Shown here: positions 34,835 to 43,977 of the stretch, piece after piece
Layout: the number at the start of each line of letters is the position of its first letter
Position numbering within the stretch: the stretch's first letter is position 1
Source of the DNA: Bacteroidota bacterium
GTDB taxonomy: Bacteria; Bacteroidota; Bacteroidia; Bacteroidales; Bacteroidaceae
Assembly (NCBI GenBank): GCA_023426145.1
Contig: JAFABG010000032.1
Span: 1-49,118 of the forward strand
Direction: 5' to 3'
DNA length: 49,118 nucleotides
Made by a program: the position numbers and the translations under genes
Notes under the pieces: generated by a model
What the model was told of the DNA's origin: nothing
The model's input: the letters and a program-made list of their open reading frames with translations, nothing else
Databases searched by the model: none

Positions 34835-34907
34835 TACACCCTCAGGGATTCGAACCCTGGACCCACTGATTAAGAGTCAGTTGCTCTACCAACTGAGCTA
34901 AGAGTGC
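34835..34907 (-). tRNA. tRNA-Lys (CUU), copy 1 in transcription order
   Basis: This is identical over the whole tRNA to the copy 22 bp away and nearest to the shared promoter. CCA is not encoded. Confidence 0.94.
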
Positions 34908-34928
34908 TTATTTCCTTATTTGCGGTTG

Positions 34929-34960
34929 CAAAAGTATAGCTTTTATTTCATTTGTCCAAA
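34929..34960 (-). promoter_or_regulatory. Promoter of the tRNA-Lys genes
   Basis: On the minus strand TTTG (34960-34957), a 20-bp spacer and TACTTTTG (34936-34929) match the Bacteroides -33/-7 consensus exactly. Confidence 0.75.
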
Positions 34961-34995
34961 CAATATGAGGCTTTTTTACTTGCTTTTTTTCCCAA

Positions 34996-35799
34996 TTACT
35001 CAAACACAAAAAGCTCAGAAGGCGTATTACGCTTTAAAGCAAGCAGTTGCAGATCTTTCCCAACAATGACTCCTTTGTTCTTTAATTTCCATTCCACTGT
35101 TTTATATGCCAGCTCAGGATGATTATTGTCTTTGCTTAAGTGACACAACCAAATATAACGTAGATCCTCGCTCAAATTATCCGCAAGAAAGTCAGCTGTA
35201 TCAACATTACTCATGTGCCCAGTCCTACTCATGATCCGTTCCTTTAAATATTGCGGATATGATCCCATTTTAAGCATTTCTTCATCATAATTAGCCTCTA
35301 GGATCAAATAGTTGGCTTTTCTAATATACTGAGCAGCAGTAGGTGTTATTTCACCAAGGTCAGTTAAAAAAGAGAATACTTTTCCATCAATTTCGACACA
35401 ATACCCCACGTTATCTGTTCCGTCATGAGGCACCTCAAAAGATTCAATCTTAAAATCCTCTAATATCATCGGCTCTTGTTTCTCCAAAAAGCGTACCGAA
35501 GTACTAAGCTTTTCAGTCATACAGTAGCTACGATTAATGCCTTCATGAATACGTTTAGTCGTATAAACGGGTATATTTAATTTTTCGCCCAAATGTCCTA
35601 CGGCTTTTATATGATCTGCATGATCGTGAGTAACAAATACTGCACGAACATTTTCCATTAAAATATTGAATTCTTTCAGTGTTTTCTTTATGGTACGAAT
35701 GCCTATACCAGCATCTATCAATATTCCGTATGTTTCAGTACCTAGAAAATAACAGTTTCCACTGCTACCACTTGCTAGGCTTAAAAATCTTACTTTCAT
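34996..35799 (-). CDS. Metallo-beta-lactamase-fold hydrolase (YycJ/WalJ-like)
   Basis: The 267-residue protein has the metallo-beta-lactamase metal-binding motif THDHADHI (His58, His60, Asp62, His63), a later HDGTDNVGY segment and a C-terminal LCHLSKDNNH region. The start SLASGSSGNCYFL is typical of the YycJ/WalJ group, proposed exonucleases or hydrolases linked to DNA repair or cell wall control in Firmicutes. The substrate in Bacteroidetes is unknown. It lies downstream of the POT-like transporter gene on the same strand; a -7-like box (TATATTTG, 35865-35858) suggests its own promoter. Confidence 0.83.
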   Translation of the reverse strand: MKVRFLSLASGSSGNCYFLGTETYGILIDAGIGIRTIKKTLKEFNILMENVRAVFVTHDHADHIKAVGHLGEKLNIPVYTTKRIHEGINRSYCMTEKLSTSVRFLEKQEPMILEDFKIESFEVPHDGTDNVGYCVEIDGKVFSFLTDLGEITPTAAQYIRKANYLILEANYDEEMLKMGSYPQYLKERIMSRTGHMSNVDTADFLADNLSEDLRYIWLCHLSKDNNHPELAYKTVEWKLKNKGVIVGKDLQLLALKRNTPSELFVFE

Positions 35800-35829
35800 G
35801 TTTTATCTATCTTTATAAAAATGCAAAAT

Positions 35830-35858
35830 GCCGCCAACTTTTACAGCAAAGTGACGGC
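35830..35858 (-). terminator. Imperfect hairpin after the POT-like gene
   Basis: GCCGCCAACTTT and AAAGTGACGGC form a GC-rich but imperfect stem. It lies past the transporter stop codon and overlaps the end of a candidate promoter for the hydrolase gene, so termination is only likely. Confidence 0.4.
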
Positions 35859-35882
35859 AAATATACATAAAAAAGAAGATAA

Positions 35883-37271
35883 TTAACGAGATGCCTTCTT
35901 CTTTTTGTCGATGAATTCGGTGACTTTTGCAAATAATAGCAAAGCTACAGCAGCCAAAAGGCCAATAGAAGCAAAATAATACCAAATATAATGTGCGTTT
36001 TGACTAGCAGCTTCCCAAGCTGCATGCGTTTCGAACAAGCTCGGATCTGGACAGTATTTGGTCAACAGAATACCTGCTAAACCAAAACCCAATATAGAAG
36101 ACAAAAATGAATGTAGATGACTAAACCCTAAATACATTCCTTCTTCTCCTTTAGGTGCCTGAAGCGAAAAATATTCCAAATATCTCGGAGAAATAAAACA
36201 TTCAGCCAAGGCCTGAACAATAATACCGGCAACCATCATTAATGTAATGTTGCTCACTCCTGATATTACCTCATTGTCTAATATATTCCCACAGGCCATA
36301 AGCAACGCAGAAACAGGAATCAAAAACATCCCTACATTCATAGAAGTTATGGCGCTCCGTTTTGCCATTAAACGTGTTATAAAACTAACGCAACAGACAA
36401 CGACAAAAGGATTAACATTAGCAATCCACCCGGGCTTAGCTGTTTCACCAGCCAAACGGATGACGTATTTAGGCATGGTAGCATACAGCTGTTGTTGTAC
36501 CATCCAAAAGCCTGTTACAATTAAAATAAGAATCAATAAACGCCAGTTCGTGATAATACGTAGGAACCCCTGCCCGATCTCATGAAGGCTTTTGCCCTCC
36601 CCAGCTGTATGGCTAGATTTATAAAGCAAAATTACAGCCAATAAAGCTATCACAGTCATGAAGCCAGAGAAATAGTTTATGAAGATATAAGCCTGCTCTC
36701 CAATAACATTTCTCAAAGGGTCAATTATTGTTTTGCCAGTAAATGCACCCACATTAACCATCATATAAAAAATAGAATAGCCACGTGCTCGCGTCGCTTC
36801 TGTGGTCTCTTTTGCTACAGATGCTGAAATGATTGATTTAATGAATGAACCTCCAACCATCAAAACAAACAAGATCGGTACAATAATCCACCGACTATTA
36901 CTATCCACTAATCCGAGAAATTGAGTGGTTTCGCCATAAGTTACTAACCCTGCTGTTTCCAATAATGTGGGAAACACTCCCAATCCCAAATATCCAATTG
37001 ATAATAATGAGAAAGCAATAATCATTGATTTTCTAAACCCTATTTTATCTGCATATGCACCCGAGAAAATAGGTAGCAAATATAAACCTCCAGAAAACAA
37101 ACCAGAAATCATACTCGCTTCAAAATCATTAAATCCAAGAATACTAGATAAATAAATAGTTAGAACGATGAATACGGCGTAGTAAGCCATACGCTCAAAC
37201 AGTTCGACTGTGTTACTAACCCAGAAAGCTCTAGTAAAGCCTCCGATAGTACGCTGAGGGGAATTGTTCAT
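35883..37271 (-). CDS. POT-like major facilitator transporter
   Basis: The 462-residue protein has about twelve membrane segments. Its first helix carries the ExxER signature of proton-dependent oligopeptide transporters (Glu23, Glu26, Arg27, with Tyr30-Tyr31), and the loop after helix 2 has the MFS pattern AYADKIGFRKSM. It is likely an inner-membrane proton-coupled importer of peptides or a related solute; the substrate is uncertain, because several POT-like groups in Bacteroidetes are uncharacterised. A TATCTTTG -7 box at 37314-37307 on the minus strand is upstream, back to back with the promoter of the HAD gene. Confidence 0.8.
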   Translation of the reverse strand: MNNSPQRTIGGFTRAFWVSNTVELFERMAYYAVFIVLTIYLSSILGFNDFEASMISGLFSGGLYLLPIFSGAYADKIGFRKSMIIAFSLLSIGYLGLGVFPTLLETAGLVTYGETTQFLGLVDSNSRWIIVPILFVLMVGGSFIKSIISASVAKETTEATRARGYSIFYMMVNVGAFTGKTIIDPLRNVIGEQAYIFINYFSGFMTVIALLAVILLYKSSHTAGEGKSLHEIGQGFLRIITNWRLLILILIVTGFWMVQQQLYATMPKYVIRLAGETAKPGWIANVNPFVVVCCVSFITRLMAKRSAITSMNVGMFLIPVSALLMACGNILDNEVISGVSNITLMMVAGIIVQALAECFISPRYLEYFSLQAPKGEEGMYLGFSHLHSFLSSILGFGLAGILLTKYCPDPSLFETHAAWEAASQNAHYIWYYFASIGLLAAVALLLFAKVTEFIDKKKKASR

Positions 37272-37306
37272 GAAATTTGTATTTTTATTAAAATGTTAAT
37301 TTGGAA

Positions 37307-37344
37307 CAAAGATATGCTTTTTTAGTTTACAGTCTGTATCTTTG
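37307..37344. promoter_or_regulatory. Back-to-back -7 boxes between transporter and HAD gene
   Basis: The minus strand has TATCTTTG at 37314-37307 and the plus strand has TATCTTTG at 37337-37344. The two boxes are 22 bp apart, so each promoter's upstream element overlaps the other. Confidence 0.55.
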
Positions 37345-37373
37345 TACAAAATTACGTATTCTAATTATTAAAT

Positions 37374-37793
37374 ATGACAATAGCTGTAGATTTTGACGGA
37401 ACGATTGTAGAGCATCGTTATCCACGTATAGGTGAAGAAATTCCATTTGCGGTAGAAACGCTAAAATTATTACAAGAAGAACACCACCGTTTGATTTTAT
37501 GGAGCGTAAGAGAAGGCCATCTTCTAGACGAAGCTGTTGAGTGGTGCAAAGCACAAGGATTAGTATTTTATGCTGTGAATAAGGATTATCCTGAAGAAGG
37601 AATAGACCATCAAGGATTCTCTAGAAAATTGAAAGTTGATATGTTTATTGATGATCGGAATATTGGGGGGTTACCAGATTGGGGAATAATCTATGAAATG
37701 ATTAAAGAAAAAAAGACCTTTGCTGATATATACAGCCAACATAAAGAAGAACCTCACAATCAAAAAAAGAGAAGAAAATGGCTTCCTTTTTAA
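37374..37793 (+). CDS. Small HAD-superfamily hydrolase (BT0820-like)
   Basis: The 139-residue protein begins with the HAD nucleophile motif VDFDGT (Asp6, Asp8) and has FIDDRNIGG near residues 91-99 as the metal-binding acidic motif. It has no large cap domain. It resembles the small Bacteroides HAD proteins typified by BT0820, whose substrate is not known to me. The C-terminus is basic (KKRRK). It stands alone in its transcription unit. Confidence 0.8.
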   Translation: MTIAVDFDGTIVEHRYPRIGEEIPFAVETLKLLQEEHHRLILWSVREGHLLDEAVEWCKAQGLVFYAVNKDYPEEGIDHQGFSRKLKVDMFIDDRNIGGLPDWGIIYEMIKEKKTFADIYSQHKEEPHNQKKRRKWLPF

Positions 37794-38175
37794 CTCATGA
37801 CTTCTTTGTTATTACTAATTATATTTTATCCGAGATACATTTACAACATGCATCTCGGATAATCAATAATTAGCCTACCCTCTCTTCGCGTTCTAAAATT
37901 TATATTGCCTCATTAAAATCTTTAAATGATGGCTGATTATGAATGCCTATACCATCCATCAGACAAATCTGGAGACAGGTTTAAAATGCTTCTCTATTTG
38001 CACAAAGTAAGCCTATTTGCCTATAACGAGACCTATAAAGATTTATGAGCCTTATCCCTTCGGAACAAATCATTAAATAAAATAGAGTATAGTTCAAAAG
38101 TTTTATCAATTTGTATAAACTTTTATTTTATTTATATGTTTATATAAGTAAATACAAATTTAATAGAACGGAGTT
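37794..38175. other. Intergenic region with a hairpin and a 40-codon ORF
   Basis: A perfect 11-bp inverted repeat (37826-37836 and 37852-37862, TTATCCGAGAT) follows the HAD gene and may end its transcript, though no T run follows. An ATG at 37926 opens a 40-codon frame to a TGA at 38046-38048 that I do not recognise. Near DoxX, AATTTGTAT (38108-38116) and ATACAAATT (38152-38160) form a wide inverted repeat. Confidence 0.45.
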
Positions 38176-38613
38176 ATGATTTACAGTTTCCTATTTCCAA
38201 CAAAACCTAACACAGCAAAAACATCTTTGCTATTGTTGGTTGTACGTATTCTTTTCGGAATACTATTAATGAGTCATGGTTTCCAGAAATGGAGCAACTT
38301 TGAAGAGCTCTCTACAGCATTTCCTGATCCAATCGGTTTAGGCAGCTCTGTTTCTCTTGGTTTAGCCATATTTGGAGAATTAGTCTGCTCATTGGGATTT
38401 ATATTTGGAGTATTATATCGTTTAGCGATGATTCCAATGATTTTTACTATGTTAGTGGCTTTCTTTGTAATTCATGCGAACGATGCATTTGCAGTAAAAG
38501 AACTAGCATTCATTTATTTAGTTGTTTTTATTTTAATGTATATAGCCGGTCCTGGAAAATATTCAATTGATAATTTCCTAGGAAACATGTTGGCTAAAAA
38601 TAGAAAGCCATAG
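38176..38613 (+). CDS. DoxX-family membrane protein
   Basis: The 145-residue protein has four hydrophobic segments (about 17-35, 57-80, 82-100 and 107-125) and the family pattern RILFGILLMSHGFQKW near the N-terminus. DoxX proteins are small membrane proteins of uncertain function, linked in some bacteria to redox or thiosulfate metabolism. An unusually good ribosome-binding sequence (ACGGAG) lies 5-6 bp before the ATG. It appears monocistronic. Confidence 0.85.
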   Translation: MIYSFLFPTKPNTAKTSLLLLVVRILFGILLMSHGFQKWSNFEELSTAFPDPIGLGSSVSLGLAIFGELVCSLGFIFGVLYRLAMIPMIFTMLVAFFVIHANDAFAVKELAFIYLVVFILMYIAGPGKYSIDNFLGNMLAKNRKP

Positions 38614-38654
38614 CATAAAAACTTGAGATTGGAGCTTGATTAATTAAAATATAG

Positions 38655-38662
38655 TATATTTG
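38655..38662 (+). promoter_or_regulatory. -7 box for the DUF3332 lipoprotein gene
   Basis: TATATTTG fits the consensus and lies 50 bp before the start codon. A TTG at 38636-38638 is only 16 bp upstream, so the -33 box is weak. Confidence 0.45.
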
Positions 38663-38712
38663 CAATAATAAAAGCAACATTATTAACTTTTTAATTATCA
38701 AAATAGGTAAAC

Positions 38713-39264
38713 ATGAGAAAGAACAAACTTACTTTAATAGCAGCAATATTAAGCGGTAGTCTATTATTTAGCTCTTGTGTAGGCTCATTCGGTTTATTCA
38801 ATCGATTAAGCTCTTGGAACCAAACTGTTGGAACCAAATTTGTGAATGAACTCGTTTTCTTAGCATTTAATATTGTACCGGTTTATGGTGTGGCTTATTT
38901 AGCCGATGCTTTGGTTATCAACTCGATTGAATTCTGGAGTGGTAGTAATCCGATGGCCAATGTAGGCGATGTGAAGAAAGTTAAAGGTGAAAACGGCAAC
39001 TATTTAGTTAAAACGCTTGAGAACGGATATTCCATTTCTAAAGAAGGTGAAACTGCTTCTATGGATTTGATCTATGACAAGGAAGCTAATACTTGGAATG
39101 TAGTTGCTAATGGCGAAAGCGCTGAACTCGTAAAAATGAACAATGACGGCACAGCAGATCTTTTCTTACCTAATGGCGAAAGAATGAATGTCACACTTGA
39201 TGCTCAAGGTATGTTGGCAGCTCGCAAAGCTACTTTAGGTAATCTAATGTTTGCTGCTCGTTAA
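38713..39264 (+). CDS. DUF3332 lipoprotein
   Basis: The 183-residue protein has a lipoprotein signal ending in LFSSC (Cys22), then SFGLFNRLSSWNQTVG and a hydrophobic stretch (about 45-70). These are the features of the DUF3332 family. The C-terminal half is a beta-rich domain with several Gly-Glu turns. The function is unknown. Export to the periplasm or outer membrane follows from the lipobox. Confidence 0.78.
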   Translation: MRKNKLTLIAAILSGSLLFSSCVGSFGLFNRLSSWNQTVGTKFVNELVFLAFNIVPVYGVAYLADALVINSIEFWSGSNPMANVGDVKKVKGENGNYLVKTLENGYSISKEGETASMDLIYDKEANTWNVVANGESAELVKMNNDGTADLFLPNGERMNVTLDAQGMLAARKATLGNLMFAAR

Positions 39265-39288
39265 AAGTTAGAACTAAAGCAAAAAAAT

Positions 39289-39320
39289 AAAGGTGGCCCT
39301 TCGTCAGAGGAGCCACCTTT
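39289..39320. terminator. Bidirectional terminator between DUF3332 and the BamA/TamA-like gene
   Basis: AAAGGTGGC (39289-39297) pairs exactly with GCCACCTTT (39312-39320) around a 14-nt loop, flanked by A and T runs. The genes on both sides converge on it. Confidence 0.8.
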
Positions 39321-39339
39321 TATTATGTCTTTAAGTCTA

Positions 39340-41646
39340 TCAAAAAGGATAGCCTACAGCAAAATGGAATGCAAAGTCACGACCAAAACGAGGATATAAC
39401 AAAGGAAAATGTTCTTTCTTATTGTCATAAGCTGGATTTACTGCTTTCATACCTCCGTCAAAACGGAGAATAAAGAAATCTAAATCAAGACGAAGTCCTA
39501 AACCGTATGCCACTGCAATTTGCTGATAGAATTTATCGAATTTAAAAACTCCTCCCGGTTGATTTTCATAGTCTCGAATAGTCCAGATATTACCAGCATC
39601 AACAAAAACGGCACCTTGAAACTTCCAAAACAGCTTACTACGATATTCAATACTAGCATCAAATTTAATATCCCCAGATTGATCTAGTAAATTCGAATTT
39701 GCACTCTTTTTGAATGAACCTGGGCCTAGATCACGTACGGTCCATCCACGCACACTATTAGCACCACCTGCAAAATATTGCTTTTCAAATGGAATTGTTT
39801 TAGCATTTCCATAAGGAACAGCTACTCCAAATCCTACATGAAATGCAAAAGAGTTACGGTGGTCTATCCTGATATTTTTAGAGAAATCAAATTCCCCCTT
39901 CACATATTGCGCATAAGGAATGCCCAATATAGAATATTCTCCGTTCGCATTCTTTCTGATACTAGTAGCTTTTGACAGAAGGTACATAATGTTACCGGCT
40001 GACTCCACATTAAAGCGTATAGAATAAGAATTGGAAGCAATAGTATTATTTATTATCGCTCCTCCTACACTATTATAATGATAACTATAGCCCATATTGA
40101 TTATCAAACGATCTTGATAATTATATTGAAAAATATCATTTTGCCCCTTATTAATGAAGTCTTCTTTGAATCTATCAGAGATTCTCGGCAAATAGAGAAA
40201 ACCAATATTAATCAAATCAATACGATGTTGAATCTTCTGACGTTGAGTCCATTTGTAACTCCACGAAGCATTAGCCATTGTGCGTAGAAATTCCGGTCTC
40301 ATTTGATAATTGTACTGCAATCCAAACTCTGTAGTGGCTCTAATCTTCCGCTTAAAGTCATAAGAAAGAAATGGAAACATGAAGTTTGGGAAATTAATAC
40401 TTGTTTCAACACCAAATTCAGTATAGTTATTGTTTGAATAACCAGCCTGAAGTCCAGAAATCACTTCATACGCACCACGGAACTTCACCATAAACGTTTC
40501 TGAACCGCGAAATAAATTCCGATTCTGGAAAGAGACTGATGCAGCAGCACCTAAATCTCCTGCAGAATTAGTGCCCTCTAATTCAAATGCGACAGATTTA
40601 TGTTTGCTTTTGGTAAGCATCACATAACAGTCCAATTTAGCTGTATCTCCTACTGCTTTTTCAAGAAATCGAATATTAGTATATTTTAAAGCAGAAAGAC
40701 GTCCAAAATTAGAATAAGTTTGCTGAACATTCTGTTCATTAAACAAGTCTCCCGGAGAAAATCGAAGATTATCCGTAAGCACTTTAGGGCGCAAATAAAG
40801 TTTATCTTTATAGTAAATAGGATAATCGTTATAATGAAGAGAATCATTGATACTTGAACTATTTAGCACCGAAGACTGAAGCACGTCGTAGTCTGTTATA
40901 AAATTCACTTTATCAAGCCAATATTGTTTATGAGTTTTCGCAGAATCATTTGCTTCATTTCTAAATGCCCGAAGATGAAGTGTTAAATCGACCTTATACG
41001 TATTCTGAACAGTATCAGCTGTATAACCTAAATAGTCTTTATTAAATTTGTAGTATCCATTGCGAAGCAACTCATCTGTGATTCTCTGACGTTCAACATC
41101 AAGCACATTAACATCAAAGATCATTCCCTCTTTCAATAAGCTTTTTGCAGAATCACTTTTAAGGATGGTAGCGATTTTAGGATCATAGATATCATACTTC
41201 AAGGTTTCCACAATATAAGGATCCCCTACTGTGACATCATAGAATAATTTAACTTTCTTCTTCTTGGTTTTTACAGAACGCTTCACAGTAGCCGCCATAT
41301 AGCCCATATTGCGAACTGCCTTCGTTATTTCATCCTCTGAACGTTTTGCTTCTTCTTCGCTATAGATAATAGGTGCATCACCAATTCTTCTCAAAAATTT
41401 ATTTCCCCATTTCGTAGAGTCTCTACCAGAAAGGTTGTAAACATAAAGTTGAGTTTTGATCAAACTAAACCATTTGGCATTAGGATTTTGACGCACATAC
41501 ATACGCAAGGAAGAAGGACGAATATTCTTCTGATCCGTATGAATTTTAACTTCATCTAATAAATAATACCCATCAGGCACATACTTAGTAGCTGTGCACG
41601 AAGTTAGTGACAAAATAGCAAGAAAATAAAGAAATTTTTTCCTCAT
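39340..41646 (-). CDS. BamA/TamA-family outer-membrane lipoprotein
   Basis: From the ATG at 41646 the protein has 768 residues. It has a lipoprotein signal ending in LTSC (Cys17), POTRA-like repeats (about 30-330), and a C-terminal beta-barrel whose last strands end in aromatic residues (FAFHFAVGYPF). The barrel carries a typical FAGGANSVRGW motif of the Omp85 superfamily. It probably inserts or exports proteins at the outer membrane; the lipid anchor on an Omp85 protein is seen in Bacteroidetes. The frame is open to 41829 but that would overlap the divergent methyltransferase gene, so I reject the longer start. Confidence 0.85.
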   Translation of the reverse strand: MRKKFLYFLAILSLTSCTATKYVPDGYYLLDEVKIHTDQKNIRPSSLRMYVRQNPNAKWFSLIKTQLYVYNLSGRDSTKWGNKFLRRIGDAPIIYSEEEAKRSEDEITKAVRNMGYMAATVKRSVKTKKKKVKLFYDVTVGDPYIVETLKYDIYDPKIATILKSDSAKSLLKEGMIFDVNVLDVERQRITDELLRNGYYKFNKDYLGYTADTVQNTYKVDLTLHLRAFRNEANDSAKTHKQYWLDKVNFITDYDVLQSSVLNSSSINDSLHYNDYPIYYKDKLYLRPKVLTDNLRFSPGDLFNEQNVQQTYSNFGRLSALKYTNIRFLEKAVGDTAKLDCYVMLTKSKHKSVAFELEGTNSAGDLGAAASVSFQNRNLFRGSETFMVKFRGAYEVISGLQAGYSNNNYTEFGVETSINFPNFMFPFLSYDFKRKIRATTEFGLQYNYQMRPEFLRTMANASWSYKWTQRQKIQHRIDLINIGFLYLPRISDRFKEDFINKGQNDIFQYNYQDRLIINMGYSYHYNSVGGAIINNTIASNSYSIRFNVESAGNIMYLLSKATSIRKNANGEYSILGIPYAQYVKGEFDFSKNIRIDHRNSFAFHVGFGVAVPYGNAKTIPFEKQYFAGGANSVRGWTVRDLGPGSFKKSANSNLLDQSGDIKFDASIEYRSKLFWKFQGAVFVDAGNIWTIRDYENQPGGVFKFDKFYQQIAVAYGLGLRLDLDFFILRFDGGMKAVNPAYDNKKEHFPLLYPRFGRDFAFHFAVGYPF

Positions 41647-41680
41647 ACGGTTTCTATCGATAGCATTAAATATGCGCTTA

Positions 41681-41688
41681 CAAAGATA
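41681..41688 (-). promoter_or_regulatory. -7 box for the BamA/TamA-like gene
   Basis: TATCTTTG on the minus strand lies 34 bp before the ATG at 41646 and supports that start over the upstream ones. Confidence 0.5.
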
Positions 41689-41762
41689 AATGTTATTTCT
41701 TGCACCGAAAAATAAATTAAGAAAAAGAGATGAAAAGTAAAGGTAGATCGGAAATATCTTTA

Positions 41763-41770
41763 TAGCTTTG
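41763..41770 (+). promoter_or_regulatory. -7 box for the TrmH-family gene
   Basis: TAGCTTTG lies 16 bp before the ATG, so the leader would be short. No -33 box is evident. Confidence 0.4.
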
Positions 41771-41786
41771 CCACAAATATCTGTAT

Positions 41787-42554
41787 ATGGCATCCTTAAG
41801 TAAAAGTAAAATAAAGTATATTCATTCACTTGAATCGAAAAAGACTCGTAAAGAAGAAGGAGTATTTCTGGCCGAAGGACCTAAATTAATAGGTGATTTA
41901 CTAGACTATTTTCCTTGTCGTTTTTTAGCAGCAACCTCTTCATGGCTAAAAGAACATGCTGGAATTAAGGCAAAAGAAATTGTTGAGGTAACTCAAGAAG
42001 AGCTTTCAAGGGCTAGTTTATTAAAAACGCCACAACACGTTCTTGCAATTTTTGAACAACCACAGTACAAGCTAAGACCAGAAATAGTTCGAGAATCTCT
42101 TTGCTTGTCACTTGATGATATTCAAGATCCAGGAAATCTAGGAACAATAATCCGCATTGCCGATTGGTTTGGTATTGAGCATATTATTTGTTCGCAAAAC
42201 ACGGTAGATGTTTACAATCCCAAAACGGTACAAGCCACAATGGGAGCTATTGCTCGTGTTAAGATACACTACACTTCTCTACCCGACTTCATTAAATCAC
42301 TTGGAAATGAGTGTGAAATATTCGGTACATTCTTGGATGGAAAAAATATATATGAACAACCTTTGTCCAATAAAGGCCTTATTGTAATGGGGAACGAGGG
42401 GAATGGTATTGGCGATGAAGTGAGGAGCTTAATTAATAAGAAGCTGTATATTCCAAACTACCCACAAGGGCAAGAGACTTCGGAATCACTTAATGTAGCC
42501 ATTGCTACTGCAGTAATTTGTGCCGAGTTCCGTCGACAGGCTTCATCAAAGTAA
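41787..42554 (+). CDS. TrmH/SpoU-family RNA 2'-O-methyltransferase
   Basis: The 255-residue protein has an N-terminal SpoU substrate-binding region and a SPOUT knot. The three motifs are DIQDPGNLGTIIR, MGNEGNGI and IPNYPQGQETSESLNVAIA. It should methylate a ribose in rRNA or tRNA using SAM. Which nucleotide is modified cannot be told from sequence; similar enzymes include RlmB and TrmH. Its last 50 bp overlap the convergent small gene at 42505-42882. Confidence 0.87.
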   Translation: MASLSKSKIKYIHSLESKKTRKEEGVFLAEGPKLIGDLLDYFPCRFLAATSSWLKEHAGIKAKEIVEVTQEELSRASLLKTPQHVLAIFEQPQYKLRPEIVRESLCLSLDDIQDPGNLGTIIRIADWFGIEHIICSQNTVDVYNPKTVQATMGAIARVKIHYTSLPDFIKSLGNECEIFGTFLDGKNIYEQPLSNKGLIVMGNEGNGIGDEVRSLINKKLYIPNYPQGQETSESLNVAIATAVICAEFRRQASSK

Positions 42555-42882
42555 AATCAAAAGGATAAAGTAAGTAAGGAAACATGGCGGTTTCACTTTT
42601 CTCTAGATCGCTGAGATACTTTTTCAAATATTGAGAAGATTCGCTTAAAACTATAGGAGAATTATCATTAAACATTGAGATGTTTTTTAAAATCATCTCA
42701 ATGTTTTTTTTGTCATTCTCAGGAAGTAAAATAATGAGCCCAGGCATCCATTCTACTGATTCAATTTCTTCAGTCAATGGGAAAATATCACTAACCCATC
42801 CAGCGTTCGTTATTTCTATCACCTGTTGTTTCAATAGTCCAACACCGGATAGATATAAATAATGGGATGCAAAACGTTTCAT
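42505..42882 (-). CDS. Unknown 125-residue protein, last gene of the ileS operon
   Basis: I do not recognise the family. The protein has no signal peptide or membrane segment; it ends in KPVDGTRHKLLQ and has an acidic central part. The gene starts 7 bp after the DUF4296 gene ends, which supports cotranscription and hence reality. It overlaps the convergent methyltransferase gene tail-to-tail by 50 bp. The codon use looks like that of its neighbours. From memory similar short proteins occur in other Bacteroides. Confidence 0.65.
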   Translation of the reverse strand: MKRFASHYLYLSGVGLLKQQVIEITNAGWVSDIFPLTEEIESVEWMPGLIILLPENDKKNIEMILKNISMFNDNSPIVLSESSQYLKKYLSDLEKSETAMFPYLLYPFDFTLMKPVDGTRHKLLQ

Positions 42883-42889
42883 AAGCTAA

Positions 42890-43963
42890 TTAACGGGGAT
42901 TTTGACGAGGCTGTTGTGTTCGGCGTTGTCTATTAATCCGCTCCCTTCTTTGCTCTAGCTTTTCCTGCTGAATATGTTGTTCAACTTCAATCTGCTCTTG
43001 GCGTTTCTCAGGTCTTCCTGTGCGTCTACGATTCATATTCTCAGGATTCAAACGCTGATTATTCAAGCGGTCAACATTCTGTAAGGTATCATCAGAAAGT
43101 TTAGAATTCGTATCGGAAGAAACACGCTTCAAAGAATCAGATTTATGTAAGGCAGATTTATTGATAGAGTCACGTTCATTTACAGAAAGAGAATCTAAAC
43201 AATGGAAACGAGTTAAAGTAAAATGATCAGCCAACAATGTTCCTCCATTCTCTCCTAACATTGGATAATAGATGAAACCTTTAATCTCTTTCATTGTTCC
43301 CAATGTGTCCGCTACCAATCGAATTTTATAGCGTCCTGACTTAGAAATGGTTTCAACACGATTCAATGTATCTTTCTCATAAATCACCTGCATGGCCATC
43401 ATCACGGATCTCATAGAATCAGGACGCATTGGATTCAAGAATTTATAGCGTACTTCCCAAATTAATGTGTCGCGATCTTTAAAGTTCGAATCAGCAGACA
43501 ATTCAAAAGCATATCGATTATTCATCTCTTTGCCAGTTAAACGAATCAAACGCTTCCACGGCCAAACATCAATACTGTCGCCAGGTTCTGACATTTTCGG
43601 CTTATTATCACGCAAGGCGATTAAATGATTGATCTCATCTTGCTGACTTTTTAAGCGTTTACTCACTCTTTCGTAGATTTTTGACAATATCTCTGTGTTG
43701 CGAGTATACCAAACTAATGAAGAATCGAAAACAGCTTCAGTGGTTCCGTATTTATTAAAAACAGCATCTAGGTACAAGGCTTTTTTATAGTTTTCATTAT
43801 ACGGCAGATTATCGCCCATAGCCTTCGCCAAATGATAGTCATACAGTAAATTTTCCATCTTTGATTCAGGGATTACACTGTCAGGCCTTCTGACCTTACA
43901 TCCCGTAACTGTAAGCAGAAACATACAGATGAGACACAGATGAAATTTTAACTTGCTTTTCAT
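42890..43963 (-). CDS. DUF4296 lipoprotein
   Basis: The 357-residue protein has a lipoprotein signal ending in TVTGC (Cys22) and then the DUF4296 helical domain (about 30-120; MENLLYDYHLAKAM, VFNKYG, FDSSLVWY). A beta-rich region of unknown fold follows (about 125-250). The C-terminal 60 residues are rich in Arg, Gln and Asn and look disordered. DUF4296 is Bacteroidetes-specific with no known function. It follows lspA, the enzyme needed to process its own signal, by 14 bp. Confidence 0.78.
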   Translation of the reverse strand: MKSKLKFHLCLICMFLLTVTGCKVRRPDSVIPESKMENLLYDYHLAKAMGDNLPYNENYKKALYLDAVFNKYGTTEAVFDSSLVWYTRNTEILSKIYERVSKRLKSQQDEINHLIALRDNKPKMSEPGDSIDVWPWKRLIRLTGKEMNNRYAFELSADSNFKDRDTLIWEVRYKFLNPMRPDSMRSVMMAMQVIYEKDTLNRVETISKSGRYKIRLVADTLGTMKEIKGFIYYPMLGENGGTLLADHFTLTRFHCLDSLSVNERDSINKSALHKSDSLKRVSSDTNSKLSDDTLQNVDRLNNQRLNPENMNRRRTGRPEKRQEQIEVEQHIQQEKLEQRRERINRQRRTQQPRQNPR

Positions 43964-43977
43964 GCTATATACTTCAC

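Noticed and set aside
34740..34907. Pairs of identical sequences with short spacers, considered as a CRISPR array
   Set aside because: Each repeat is a complete tRNA-Lys; there are only two copies and no cas genes.
41647..41829. Longer N-terminus for the BamA/TamA-like protein
   Set aside because: It would put residues before a clear lipoprotein signal, cross the promoter at 41688-41681 and overlap the divergent methyltransferase gene.
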